From the NCBI GenBank assembly GCA_003116975.1, contig BGKB01000143.1:215442-279441 (forward strand): a stretch of 64,000 nucleotides of DNA. Reading direction: 5' to 3'. Under the pieces are notes generated by a model. It ran no database searches and had not been told where the DNA came from. It saw nothing but the letters and a program-made list of their open reading frames with translations. Positions 12,546-23,364 of the stretch are shown here, one piece after another. The stretch comes from Aurantiochytrium sp. KH105 (taxonomy: Eukaryota; Sar; Bigyra; Thraustochytrida; Thraustochytriidae). The position numbers were made by a program, and so were the translations under genes. Numbering within the stretch: position 1 is the first letter of the stretch; every line of letters begins with the position of its first letter.

Positions 12546-13219
12546 CTCCTTTTTCTTTTCTTTTTTGGCTTTCCTGATGCCAGTGGCGGTGGCGGGTCGG
12601 TTGGGTTTGCTTGTTTGATTGTTTGATTGTTAGGTCGGTGAAAGGGATTGCTTCATTGGGCGTCGATGCGGCCGCGGTTGGCTCGCCGCTTTTCTGCGCC
12701 CCGTGTCGCCTTGGGCGCCGCTGCAGGTCCCGGTTCCGCGAGGCGGGGACCACGGCGCGACGGCGGCGGCCGGCCTCGCTGGCTTGCTGGCCGGCGGATA
12801 GCCAGGCCGGGCAGGCAGGCCGCGGTCGCTGAGCGGCTGGCCGCACAGCCGCGAGGCGGGTGGTGGGAGGCAAGCGAGAGAGGACGCGGGGGCGAGGCTG
12901 GCCGCAGAGCTCGGATCGATCGAGATAGGAGTTCTCAATCTTTTCTGGTAATTCTCTTTTCATTTCTTTTCATTTCTGTTTCCTTTTCTTTCTTTTCTGC
13001 TTTCTTTCTTTTCTTGTTTCCCGTTCTGCGTTTTCGTCGGCGCTCCCGCCCGGCAGCCAGCCCTCGCGCGTCCAAGTAAGTGTCCATGTCGCCTGCCTGG
13101 CCGGCTGGACTCTGGCAAGGCGCGCATGCGAAGACGGCAGCCAAGTCACGCCGGGCCACGCCCAGCGAAGCCAGCGCAGGCTCGCACCTGGACCAGAACC
13201 AGCCGCCACGCCGGCCTCG

Positions 13220-13906
13220 TACGCGGCACGGAGCGGAGCCGGGAGGGAGGCGTGGAAAAAAAGAAAAAAGGAGCAAGAATGGAAATGGTAGGTAGTAGAA
13301 AGAAAGAAAACGCAGAACGCAGGTGGAAGAAGGGCGCCACCGGAAGAGGCGCGCTGCGGGAGAGACAGCAAGTAGGCGCCGAGGGCCAGAGGGGACAGAG
13401 GCGGAGGGGAAGTGGATCGGCACAGGCCCGACAGACGGACGCAGAGGGAGGCGGGCGCCGCAGAGGAGACAGATCGATTCAGGGAGACAGACAGAGAGAG
13501 AGACCAGCTTTTAGGAGAGAGAGAACGAGAGACCTGACGCGACAAGCGAGAGCGAGAGAGAGGCCGAGACGCGCGAGGCCGACGACAATCAAGGAAACAG
13601 CCAGAGAAACAAACCAACAAACAAACCCGGGCGGCAAACCCCAAACACCAAACCCGATCTAGTCCGCGCGGTCCGCAAGAGACCGACCGCGGCCACGAAG
13701 GCAGGTAGGCAGGCTCGGCGAGTCGGCTGCTGATCGAGCGGTCGATCACGCTCAGTCGATCGATCGATCGACCCGGACGCGAACACGAACTGCGAACGCG
13801 GCCTTGACCAGACAGAACAGGACCGATCTCCCCGGGAGCATACCAACAACGAGAGAAGAAAGCCAACGCACGCCAAGTTGGAGAAGAGAGTCTCACCGAA
13901 GAAAAG
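13220..13906 (+). promoter_or_regulatory. Purine-rich leader (probable 5' UTR) of BCCT copy 2
   Basis: On the coding strand the sequence switches from strongly C/T-rich (about 12945-13030) to G/A-rich (13220-13620) and A/C-rich up to the ATG at 13907. The same pyrimidine-to-purine switch precedes several other + strand genes in the window, so the leader is probably transcribed 5' UTR. No transcript evidence is available from sequence alone. Confidence 0.35.
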
Positions 13907-16378
13907 ATGATGAAGCACGACGGCGAGCAGCAAGGCGAGGAGCGAGCTGCGGTCAACGTTGATCCCGAGGAGTCCTCGCGCAGCCTCAATGGCGAGGCCG
14001 TGCCCATCGGCGTGGCCCACGCCACCGAGTCCGGTGACTACCCCATGAGGGAATTCCACGTTCCCGTCCCCTACACCAAGGGCATCAAGTGTAACCCCGT
14101 CACCAGCTTCCTCGGCATCGCCGTGCTCTGGGGCCTCGCCATCTGGTGCATGGTCGACCCGGCCGGCTCGTCCGAGGCCCTCGGCGAGGCCAAGGCCGGA
14201 TGCACCAAGGTGTTCACCTGGTTCTACATTGTCACCACGCCCATCATGTTCTTCTACATGGTCTACGTCTACGTCGTCTACGGACATCAAAAGCTCGGCT
14301 CCGCCACGGACGAGGTCGAGTTCGACGCCGCATCCTACTTTGCCATGATCTTTTCCGCCGGTGTCGCCGTCGGTCTCTTCTTCTATGGTGTCAGCGAGCC
14401 CCTCTGGCACCTGTCCGATAACCGCTTTGACACTGGCTATCACTCGGATGCCGAGTACGGTGTTCATGCCATCAACCTCACCCTGTACCATTGGGGCTTT
14501 GGCGCATGGACTGGTTACGTTCTTGTCGGCGTGACTGCCGGCATTGCCGCCTTCCGCGAGAAGCTCCCGCTCACCATGCGCTCCTGCTTCTTTCCCGTCA
14601 TTGGACGCTACACCTGGGGCTTCTGGGGTGATGCCATCGATGCCTTTAGCATCGTCGTCGTCGTGTCCGGTGTCTGTACCAGTCTCGGTCTCGGTGCCAT
14701 CCAGATTGTCGACGGCATCAACCTGCTCTCCGACCTCAACCTTGCGGCTGACAGCGAGGCCGAGAACACGGCCCGCATCGTCTGCATCTGGATCGTCACT
14801 GGCGTCGCCACCATTTCCGTCGTCTCCGGCCTTGATGTGGGTATCAAGATCCTTTCCGTCACGGCCATTATGTGCGGCTTTGTACTCTGGTTTCTTGTGC
14901 TCTTCCTCGATGACACCAAGTTCCTCCTCAACCTCGCCGTCGAGGCCACTGGCATGTACTTTCAGAAGAACATCCTTGAAGTCGCCTTTGCCACCGATGC
15001 CTTTGGCCAGCTCACCCGTGGCAACGGTCGCGGCATCGATGGTGACCAGTACCAGGGTCTTGGCGCCTACGCTGCCTGGATGAACGACTGGACCATCTTC
15101 TACTGGGCCTGGTGGACTGCATGGGCCAGCTTCGTCGGTCTCTTCATCGCTCGCATCTCCAAGGGCCGCACCATCCGCGAAGTCATTCACTTTACGCTCG
15201 CTGGCCCTCTGCTCTACGCCTTCTTTTGGTTCTCCGTCTTTGGTGGCGCCGGTATTCGCGCCTACTACCGTGCCCTCGAGGTTATCCAGCTCGGTACCTT
15301 TCAGGGCGATCCGGACCTGTACCTCATTCCGGGAACCACCTGCTACAACCCGCCCACCGAGCCTGTCTCCGTCACTTTTACTGACAAGACCGGTGCCGAA
15401 GCCTCGTGGGACTACGTCAACGACTACCCGGGCATTGGGCCTGTTTGTACCGTCATTGGCAACGCTTCGTGGTGGAATGTCCTCATGCAGTACTACGACT
15501 ATGGTCCGTTCCTCAGCTGGCTTGCCGTCATTGCCATTGCCATCTACTTTGTCACCTCGTCTGATTCCGGATCGCTCGTCGTTGATCACCTCGCCAGTAA
15601 CGGCGCCGATGAGGAGGGATTCTGGATTCAGCGTGTCTTCTGGGCAGTCACCGAAGGCGCTGTGGCCACTGCGCTCCTCTCTGCAGGCAAGTCCGAGGCC
15701 CTTGGCGCCCTCCAGGCCGCATCGATCGTTGCCGGCCTGCCCTTCACGGTCCTCCTCTGCACTTCGATGATCGGTCTTCACCGCTTCCTCGTCATGCATG
15801 ACAACCCGACCTCGTACTATTCGTACAACGACTTCAAGATGCATTTTGGTGGCGGTGTCTTCAACGTCTTTGATTTGGCTCTCTCCTGCGGCGGTCACTT
15901 CAAGAGCCAAACCCGTGTCCATGCTATTGTTCCCAGCGCCGAGGTACTTTGGGAAACCCTTCGCGCCCTCATTCTGCCTGGCTGGTCCACCTGGATCGTC
16001 ATGAGCCGTCTGTACCACAAGCCATCGGCAAAGGTCACCAACATTATGCTCTCTGCTCTCGTACAGGCCTTCTTTATCGGTTGGGTCGCTCTTTTTGCAA
16101 GCAGCGTGGCGCAGGAGGGTATCACCGCCTTCGCATGGCTCTGCTTCTTCATGAACGCCTTCATCCTTGGCGCTCTTCGCGGTGCCGTGCGTGCTCGCTA
16201 CAACATCATGGGTAACTTCGGCGAAGACGTCGGCGCTGGTCTCGTCGCTTACTACCAATTGCTTACGCAGGCTGTCGTCCAGACCGAGGGTCTCGATTCC
16301 GACGACGACTCTGCATCGAGCCTCCCCGGCTCGGTGTCTGATGACTCTGGCCCTGGTTCTCTGTCAAAGAACATGTAA
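13907..16378 (+). CDS. BCCT-family transporter, copy 2
   Basis: 823-residue, single-exon paralogue of the upstream transporter. ATG ATG at 13907/13910 opens the frame. It has a longer hydrophilic N-terminus (about 45 residues, acidic/Ser-rich) than copy 1. The BCCT signature WTIFYWAWWTAW is intact near residue 394 and the TM4 cage segment reads LYHWGFGAWTGY, so the betaine-binding aromatics are kept. The TM3 motif is G152-V-A-V-G156, with Ala replacing the middle Gly of GxGxG. The extra C-terminal PLAC8-like module spans about 640-790. The protein ends in a long acidic/Ser-rich tail (LDSDDDSASS and onward) absent from copy 1, a plausible phosphorylation or regulatory tail. Role: probable osmolyte import at the plasma membrane. 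Tandem arrangement indicates duplication. Exact substrate is unknown. Confidence 0.93.
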   Translation: MMKHDGEQQGEERAAVNVDPEESSRSLNGEAVPIGVAHATESGDYPMREFHVPVPYTKGIKCNPVTSFLGIAVLWGLAIWCMVDPAGSSEALGEAKAGCTKVFTWFYIVTTPIMFFYMVYVYVVYGHQKLGSATDEVEFDAASYFAMIFSAGVAVGLFFYGVSEPLWHLSDNRFDTGYHSDAEYGVHAINLTLYHWGFGAWTGYVLVGVTAGIAAFREKLPLTMRSCFFPVIGRYTWGFWGDAIDAFSIVVVVSGVCTSLGLGAIQIVDGINLLSDLNLAADSEAENTARIVCIWIVTGVATISVVSGLDVGIKILSVTAIMCGFVLWFLVLFLDDTKFLLNLAVEATGMYFQKNILEVAFATDAFGQLTRGNGRGIDGDQYQGLGAYAAWMNDWTIFYWAWWTAWASFVGLFIARISKGRTIREVIHFTLAGPLLYAFFWFSVFGGAGIRAYYRALEVIQLGTFQGDPDLYLIPGTTCYNPPTEPVSVTFTDKTGAEASWDYVNDYPGIGPVCTVIGNASWWNVLMQYYDYGPFLSWLAVIAIAIYFVTSSDSGSLVVDHLASNGADEEGFWIQRVFWAVTEGAVATALLSAGKSEALGALQAASIVAGLPFTVLLCTSMIGLHRFLVMHDNPTSYYSYNDFKMHFGGGVFNVFDLALSCGGHFKSQTRVHAIVPSAEVLWETLRALILPGWSTWIVMSRLYHKPSAKVTNIMLSALVQAFFIGWVALFASSVAQEGITAFAWLCFFMNAFILGALRGAVRARYNIMGNFGEDVGAGLVAYYQLLTQAVVQTEGLDSDDDSASSLPGSVSDDSGPGSLSKNM

Positions 16379-16949
16379 TCCTTTTTCCTGCTGTGCCTTC
16401 CTCTTATCGTGCTGTGCACCACGTTTGTCATTATGACATTGACCACGTGTCCCGTATAAACCATCTAACAGATGTTATCGAACTCGCACAAATCTTGCAA
16501 TGCTCTTTGGATCCTAAGAACGCTATGTCGTTCGTTCTCCTCTGTGACCTTGGCTCTTGAACCAACACGGATCATCAGATTGTTCAAGGTCGATGTTGCT
16601 CGTCATTCCATCCAGTCGTAGGGGACAATGTGGACAAGAAAACATAACAGGCTTGCAAGGACTAGCGTCAAAAGGCTCCTCCTACTGCTGCTATACATGC
16701 CGCTTTCGTGGAGTTTGGACCAGTAACATTGCAGACGAATGTCGAAGCAGGTACATGAAGACATCCACACGGTCGGGACCTGAGCCGGCGTGGATGCAGG
16801 CGGGGCCGATCAAAGCTAGGTGAGACTTCACCACCTTAAGACCTCGCAAGCGCCACTAACGTAGAAAGAAAATGCTGCCATCGACAAACACCACGATGTC
16901 GAGCTTCGCGCGTGTCAACCGGTACACGTTAAGTCTTCGCTACACGGGA

Positions 16950-17340
16950 CTCGCGCAACGAAACCTTTCTCGCCACAGAATTGCTGCCACCGCCCTTGGC
17001 CATCAACGCGAACGACAGCCAGAATAGTTGAATTTCGGGCGTCTGTTCAATTAGGCCTCGCGCAACGAATCCTTTCTCGTCACAGGATTGCTGCCACCGA
17101 CCTTGGCCATCAACGCGGACGACAGCCAGAATAGTTGGATTTCGAGCGTCTGTTCAATTAGGCCTCGCGCAACGAATCCTTTCTCATCACAGGATTGCTG
17201 CCACCGCCCTTGGGCTTCAAGTCGGGTGACAGGCTTTAGCCAGACTGGTTGGTTTCCCAGCGTCTGCTCAATCAGGCCTCGCGCAATCTAACCTTTCTCG
17301 CGTCTGCTCATCCGGGCCTCGCGCAACGGAGTGCGTCTGC
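16950..17340. repeat. Tandem repeat, 107-114 bp unit, ~3.5 copies
   Basis: CTCGCGCAACG-type unit starts fall at 16950, 17057, 17164, 17278 and, after a truncated 40-bp unit, 17318. Each full unit contains a cctttctcg-cacag block, a ttgctgccaccg block, a ccttgg-catcaa block and a gcgtctg-tcaat block. The first two full spacings are exactly 107 bp. Because 107 is not divisible by three and no frame persists, it is a non-coding minisatellite. Confidence 0.85.
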
Positions 17341-17656
17341 GTCCACCATCCTTGGGCATCAATGCGGACGACAGCCTCTGTTCAACCGATCGTGGCCGGA
17401 CGGCTATTCGACCCGCTGTTGAGAATTGATCTCCACCCGTCGCGATCAACACCTTAGCCGTGGATCGCGCATTCGCAGACCCTCACAATATGCAAGGGCA
17501 CTGCATCTGAGGCGTTCGGGGCGTCCCAGGCGTCCGTCGCCCGAGCGCCCAGGCATTAAGCGATTGCGGTGAAGTCTGCGCGCCTCGTCTTCTTTGCTCG
17601 CGAGTGGGGTGGCAGACACGCCTCGAACAGATCTCCGAGCGCAAGATCGAGCAACT

Positions 17657-18187
17657 ATGAATTCAGATCTTGGGCCGAACAGGAGGCGACGCTCGCTTCC
17701 TCTTCAGACCCCGACCCCTTTTGCCAGATCATTCGTCCGCGAAGGTATTGCTCGACGAAGGTATTTCTCTGTGCTTCTCGTGATCCTGCCTCTCTCGCGC
17801 GCGCGCGCGTCACAGGCGTGGGCCGTCACCGATTCGTCCTTGCACTGCTTATTACTATACTCTGTTGGTGCAGCTGCTGCTGCGGCCGTGGCCCGCCTAG
17901 CTTTCGACTTATTGTCGTTTTTGTCGCAGCGTTTGTGCGGGGAAAATACAGTCGACTTCGATCATCACAGAGAGGAGAGGAGGAGGAGGAAGAAGAGGAA
18001 CACACCAGGCAAGTTGAGCCGGCCCCTGCTGCTGCTGCTGCCCCCAGCAATCTTTGGTCCAAGAGAACTCGTGGCGAGCCAGCGAAAAGAAAAGTCATGG
18101 CAGCACGGGAACGTCAGGCTGGATTCGCGATTCGACAATCGCGGCGAGACATGTAGCAGCTTTCACGACGCAGCGTCCAAACGGTGA
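17657..18187 (+). CDS. Weak candidate ORF, 176 aa, unknown
   Basis: An ATG-initiated frame with a basic N-terminus, two moderately hydrophobic stretches (about residues 37-58 and 65-95) and an Arg/Lys-rich middle. No domain is recognised. It lies between two transporter genes, with AT-richer sequence after its stop, which resembles the 3' flanks of real genes here. Overlapping frames in other phases have similar length, so it could be chance. I cannot assign a function. Confidence 0.18.
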   Translation: MNSDLGPNRRRRSLPLQTPTPFARSFVREGIARRRYFSVLLVILPLSRARASQAWAVTDSSLHCLLLYSVGAAAAAAVARLAFDLLSFLSQRLCGENTVDFDHHREERRRRKKRNTPGKLSRPLLLLLPPAIFGPRELVASQRKEKSWQHGNVRLDSRFDNRGETCSSFHDAASKR

Positions 18188-20116
18188 AATTGGTTGAGCA
18201 GCAGCAGGCAAACAAATACATGATCACTCCGAATTCATCATACCGCGACGTTCTTTTCCGTGGACCACGACAGCCCCAAAAGACTGACTGGCTGCCTATA
18301 GCTAGCTAGCTCTCTATAGAAAAAACCGAAAATTCGGTAGTCGGGTCTTCGATCAGCCAGCATCTGAAACTCCTCAGAGGGAGAGAGAGGAGGCGAGGAG
18401 TGGAATAATTTGAAAGTCAATCTTTTTGAAAGGCAGAATCATCGAAAGCTGTCACGAGCGCGGCAACCAGCGCGTCTTTCGCGGTTCATCAATCGGGCAC
18501 TCGCGCGCGCAGCCCGACTTCCGTCATGACCTGAGCTTGTACCGCCTGATCGCGTTTGCAAGGCTTCCAAAGCTCGGGCGTCTGGGCATCATTACACAGA
18601 TTGTCATCTCGACGCAGGCAGGACAGCCACCCCGACAACGAATCAAGCCAGCTTTTGGCAACTTGATGTCGCAGCTTGCGGCTTGCGTCTCGCACTGGCA
18701 GGAAGTGGGTTTTTATACCTCTACCCCTGTCTCAAACCTAGACGTGCACGCCTTTTGACTTTACTCTACACAGTGACTACCGTCCAAGCAACGCCCAAGA
18801 GGCATCATTCGCACGATGGCAGCCGCTTCTGGCCGCCGTTCTTTGCGGGCTTTTCTTGCCTTCATCAGGACAGAGATCGGCAAGTAGTGCCTTTCTGCCG
18901 CACCGTCATCTGCGCTGCAGCTGAAAGCGTCAGCGGTAGCGACTGCGACCAGTTCTCCGAGCTCCGAGCGAGCACGCGCACCTCTGTCCGAGCGGCGCGA
19001 GCGCGGCCGAGGCCGACCCAGGCGTCTCCGGCCACGCCCTGAACCAGTCGCGCGAGCGATCTCCGAGGCTGACGCGGGGGCGAGCTTTGCCCATCCATCT
19101 GAGGCCGCGTCTTAAAATACAAGTCGCAGTCGCCAGCCACCCACCACCACCAGCATTCAAGGCAGCTGTCGCAGCTGGCCGCCGTTGCATGCGAAAACAT
19201 TGATTGTAGCACGACAAAAAAGGCCAGCAGCAGCATCCAGCGAGATCGTTATTGCGTGCCTGAGACTCAATGGCTGTACGGGGCCGCGAAAGACCCACAG
19301 CGTGTGTCCTCGTTTCGCTGAAGTGAATCAGGCTTCGCGACTGAGTATACGAGCGCGAGGAGACGACACCGCAGGCCGATTTTACAGCCAACACAGCAGA
19401 GGTCGAAACTACTTCGTACGGCCAGCGACTGGTGCAGTGGCAGAAAAGAGAGGCTGCAGGTCCGCTGCACGTGTGCGCACGGGAGCGGAGCGGCCGTCCA
19501 GGGTCCGCTGCCGGCGGGATCTGGCCGTGTCGTGGCCGCCAAATGCGTCGCCCGGCCTGGCGGAGGAGGCGTGAAGTGCAGAGCCGCGGTGGGAGACGTG
19601 GGAACGCCGTTGGAAGAAAAGAAGAGCGCTCTCCTCTTCCTCTTGCGGCAGCGGTGCGGCGGGTTGGTGACTGGCTGGCTATGTGCGTGGTGGCGGGGCA
19701 CGCATGCTCTGCCGATGCTTCTCCGTCCGGGGGCTGAACGCGGCGTGACTTTGCCTGGGCCCGAAATCCTGCTCCAAAAGCTTTGCTTCACGAGGCTGCG
19801 AAATCGAAAGACATTCACCGGCAACAGCCTGGCAGCTGCAGCTTTAGCTTTTGGCGCCAAGAGGACGCATACCTGCTTGTGTACCTACTTGCCTTGCCTG
19901 GCCTTGCCTTGCCTTGCTTGGCCCTACCTTCTTCTTTCTTATGCTTGGTGCGCGTGCCCGTGGCCTGGCTGGAGCCCTTCAAGGCGAGGCAAAGTGTGCC
20001 GGGTCCCCAGGCTGTGATACGACCTGCTTGTGAGTTGGACGATGAAGCCTGCGAGGACGGGACGAGGCCGAGATTGACCCCGTCGAAAGCTCGTGCCCCG
20101 CGCGGCGCCTCGCGCG

Positions 20117-20170
20117 CACGGCAAGCAAGCAGGCAGGCAGGCAGGCAGGCAGGCAAGCAAGCAAGCAAGC
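20117..20170. repeat. (AGGC)n/(AAGC)n microsatellite
   Basis: A run of AGGC units flanked on both sides by AAGC units, which suggests interconversion of the two motifs by point mutation and slippage. Confidence 0.9.
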
Positions 20171-20715
20171 CCTCCCTTGCCAGCAGCCAGCAGGTGAAAG
20201 AACGGTGACGGTGTCGCCTCGCCGGCGGCGCGTGAATGCTTGCCGTAAGGGCACAGGTTTATGACGTACGACGGTACGCAAGGATATGCCGCGCTCGGCA
20301 GCATCCTGGATCCTCCCGATAACTTGGTGCAGTACATTCAATGTGAGCACGGCGGACGACAGGCATCTGCACCGGGCTAGCTCCAAGCCCTCCGGGGCAA
20401 AGGAGTCTTAAACAGACAACAGCGACCCGGGCGTTAAAAGCGGTCGAGGTCGGGGTCGCGCGAGGCGTCGCGCGAGGCGTAGCGCGCAAGTGTTGAAAAG
20501 GATGCGTCTGTCGGCAACCAAGCGGTTCACTTCGCGCACACCCTCGGGCTCACCCCACCACAGCAACTGCTTGCTTGCTTAGTTAGCGAGCTAGCTAGCT
20601 TGTTTAGCTTTGTCTTGCTTTCGTGCCGACGCGTCCCGACGCGACGCGACGCGACGCGACCTTGGCGTAGCAAGCTAATTAGCTATACTAGCAAGTCCAT
20701 ACTTCTTTTGGGGGC

Positions 20716-20777
20716 CTGCCAAGCCAAGCCAAGCCAAGCCAAGCCAAGCCAAGCCAAGCCAAGCCAAGCCAAGCCAA
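20716..20777. repeat. (GCCAA)n pentanucleotide repeat
   Basis: About twelve perfect five-base units in tandem. Nothing coding overlaps it. Confidence 0.92.
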
Positions 20778-22070
20778 CTTGACTGTGAATCCGAGAGACT
20801 TCTGGCCGCCTCTCGCTTCGTCTCGCCTCATCGCCACGCGCAGCTCATACCGACCCCCCCCACGATGGCAGCGACACACGAGCGCGAGCGAGGGAGAAAG
20901 TATCGAAGACCGTCTTCCTCCGCCGGTGGCATGCATACCAGCAGCAGCGGCAGCTGCAGCAGGCCAGTCGAGCGGCCGAGCTTACTTTGCAGTGCGGAGC
21001 CGCGCTGGAAAGGAAAAGGGAAAAGGAAAAGGCGCTGGGACCCGGCAACAAAAAAAACTCCACGCGCCCCGCGCTGGAAAGTCTCCGCAGCGACGCAAAG
21101 AAAACACAAGCGCGCGGATTGGGGACGCACATGGCCTGTCTCGGGAGTGTCGGTCGCAGTGGCGGGTTCAGGGCTGCCGCAGTCGAACCACCGCTGTGGC
21201 GGGTAAAATGAAAGACTGAATTGAATGGGCAGCGGCAGCATCAGCGTATGCCGGCCGAATGCGCTTTGGGCTGGAGGATTCGATGGAGCGATCATGCGAG
21301 CTTGGCCGCGTGCTTGCTTGCTTGCTGACAGAAAGTAAGCCTGGGCGTTCCTTGGCCAGCTGCAGCTCGATAGCTGGCAATTGAAGCCGCTGAAGCTGGC
21401 GAGACGGCCGACCCAGCGTTCGAGGGCCGCCGGAACTTGCTGGGTTGGGCGCAGTTTTCATGTCAAGTTCTTGCTTGTTGTGGACATGGGCCAACTTGAG
21501 TAATTTATGTTTTTCATGAAACGATCTCGGGACGATACTGAGAGTAAAGAACTTGGGCCGAGGCGACAGAGGTGGTGGCGCCATGTCGCAGCCATTGTCT
21601 GCTGCTGCTTTTTCTGTTGCTACAGCTGCAACTCTCGCGGCTTTGAAAAGGCTTGAATAAATGTCTTGCCATTGCTCGCTGCAGCTGCAGCCGCAGCAGG
21701 AACCAGGCTGGCTGTCAAAGCGCTCTACCGCGGCCAACTAACTGGCGAGCCGAACGAAGTGAAGCGAGCCGAACGACGTGAGGCGGCTGTGGCCTGGAGG
21801 ACTAATTCGGGGCGCGTCGGCGGCGACGCGCTTCTCCGGCGCTTCCTGAGGGAAGCTCGTCGGCTGGGCACGGCCTGGCGCCGCTGCCGTGCGGAGGAAA
21901 GAACCAGCGGCCGCCGCGGGAGAGCGTTTGCATGCCTGTCTCTCTACCGCCGCCGGGCCGGCCAGGACCTGCCAAAGCCAGCCACCAGCGCAGACGGACA
22001 AGACTTTTTTTGTCTCCTTGCTTCCGGGTCTTTTCCACTCTTGTCTTCTCCGAAAAACACAGTCGCTGGA

Positions 22071-22131
22071 CAAATGAATGAATGAATGGATGGATAGATG
22101 GATGGATGGATTGACGGATGAATGGATGATG
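22071..22131. repeat. (GAAT)n/(GGAT)n microsatellite
   Basis: Consecutive GAAT units pass into GGAT units with occasional GATA and GACG variants. It is about 1.2 kb upstream of BCCT copy 3. Confidence 0.85.
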
Positions 22132-22262
22132 AAGCCTCGCTCGCATCAGCGGCACGGACAGCAAGGCCGCGCTCGCGAGAGACCGCGGCTTGCGTCTCTC
22201 GCTCCGCCCCGACGCCGGAGAGCTCTCGCGCCGCGCTGGCGCTGCTGTGCCTGCAGAAGGAG

Positions 22263-22264
<2 letters not shown>

Positions 22265-22299
<35 letters not shown>

Positions 22300-22300
22300 G
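22265..22300. repeat. (AAGC)n microsatellite
   Basis: Nine tandem AAGC units, the same motif as at 4707-4745. Confidence 0.9.
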
Positions 22301-22693
22301 TTGATAGGCCCGTGTTGCCGACGAGAGTCTCGTTTCGCTCCGCAGAGGGGACGGGGCCGCGCGAGGTGAGAGACGGCCGTGATCGCGCGGTCGCGGAACA
22401 AGAACGACAGCATCGCGGGCGCGAAGAACGCCGAGGCAATTGTATGTCGGTATGTATGTATGCATGCATGTGGGCGTGCATGGCATCGGCGATGACGACG
22501 GCCATTTGTCGACGATGGTGACGAAGATGATGAGAGTGATGCGGTGCAGGCGAAGAAAAGCGGCGAGCCATCGCGATGGATGATGGAAGGAAGGGGACGG
22601 CGAGCGTGTGTCCTTCATTCTTACCTGTACCTCGGACCAGAGAATCCGAGCGGCTCGAGCCACCTCCCCGAGCCGCCTTGAGCCGCCTCGAGA

Positions 22694-22757
22694 CGTGTCG
22701 AGCCGAGCCGAGCCGAGCCGAGTCGAGCCGAGTCGAGTCGAGTCGAGTCGAGTCGAA
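22694..22757. repeat. (CGAGC)n/(CGAGT)n pentanucleotide repeat
   Basis: Interleaved CGAGC and CGAGT five-base units, about 0.6 kb upstream of BCCT copy 3. Confidence 0.85.
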
Positions 22758-23364
22758 CCAAGCCGAGCGGAGCCGCTCGCGTTCCGCCTGCTCCGCTCCG
22801 GCGGCCGAGGGCACGGAACGGGAAGCGAGCGCCGCCGCGCTGAGTTTGCCTTCCTGGCCCTGCGTGCTGTAGCTTCCATTCCGGTCGCCTTCTCAGCCTC
22901 TGCCGGCGCCGACCCGAGACGACCGACGGTATCACAGCGGGAGGGAGGAATGAATGCGAGAGGGAGAGGAGGAAGACAGACATTTTGGAAGGCGCCCAGT
23001 CTCCACCCCAAGAAAGGCAAGCAAGAAGAACCCCAAGAGGTGCGGGCAACCTCCCTCTCGGTCCCACTGCGGAACTGCTCGCTCCCTTCCTTGCGTGCTT
23101 CCTGAGGCGCCTGCCTGAATTGCTTTGCAATAATGCAAGACCTGTATTGAGGGCTTCTGACCTGCTCGCTCGCTCGAACGCTCGCGGCAGCAGAAAGCAA
23201 ATCCCAAATCGCAAATCTCAAACACAAGCCGCCTCGAAAAGGACGAAAGGCGCGCGCGTGCGTCCTTAGATCGATCACCGTGCGACGGTGATCGTCGCGA
23301 GACGAGACAAGAACGTTTGAACAATAGGCAGCATCCAATCCGCATCAAGACTTTTACGTCAGCG

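Larger units (their letters stand above)
16379..23364. other. Spacer between BCCT copies 2 and 3
   Basis: 7 kb with no confident gene. The first kilobase is moderately AT-rich (probable 3' UTR, then unique sequence), followed by a 107-bp tandem repeat (16950-17340), one weak candidate frame (17657-18187), and from about 18900 a GC-rich flank with AAGC/AGGC, CCAAG, GAAT/GGAT and CGAGC/CGAGT microsatellites. Frames on both strands in the GC-rich part are low complexity. The last 400 bases are purine-leaning and probably include the 5' UTR of copy 3. Confidence 0.45.

Noticed and set aside
13589..16258. 889-codon open frame antisense to BCCT copy 2 (similar antisense frames at 2048-4000 and 24490-25794)
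   Set aside because: They mirror strongly biased, C-ending codons of the sense genes, read as Asp/Glu/Gly/Val-rich sequence and have no domain; the sense strand has clear BCCT homology.
16950..17340. Possible CRISPR-like array
   Set aside because: Units are contiguous 107-bp tandem copies without unique spacers, in a eukaryotic context.
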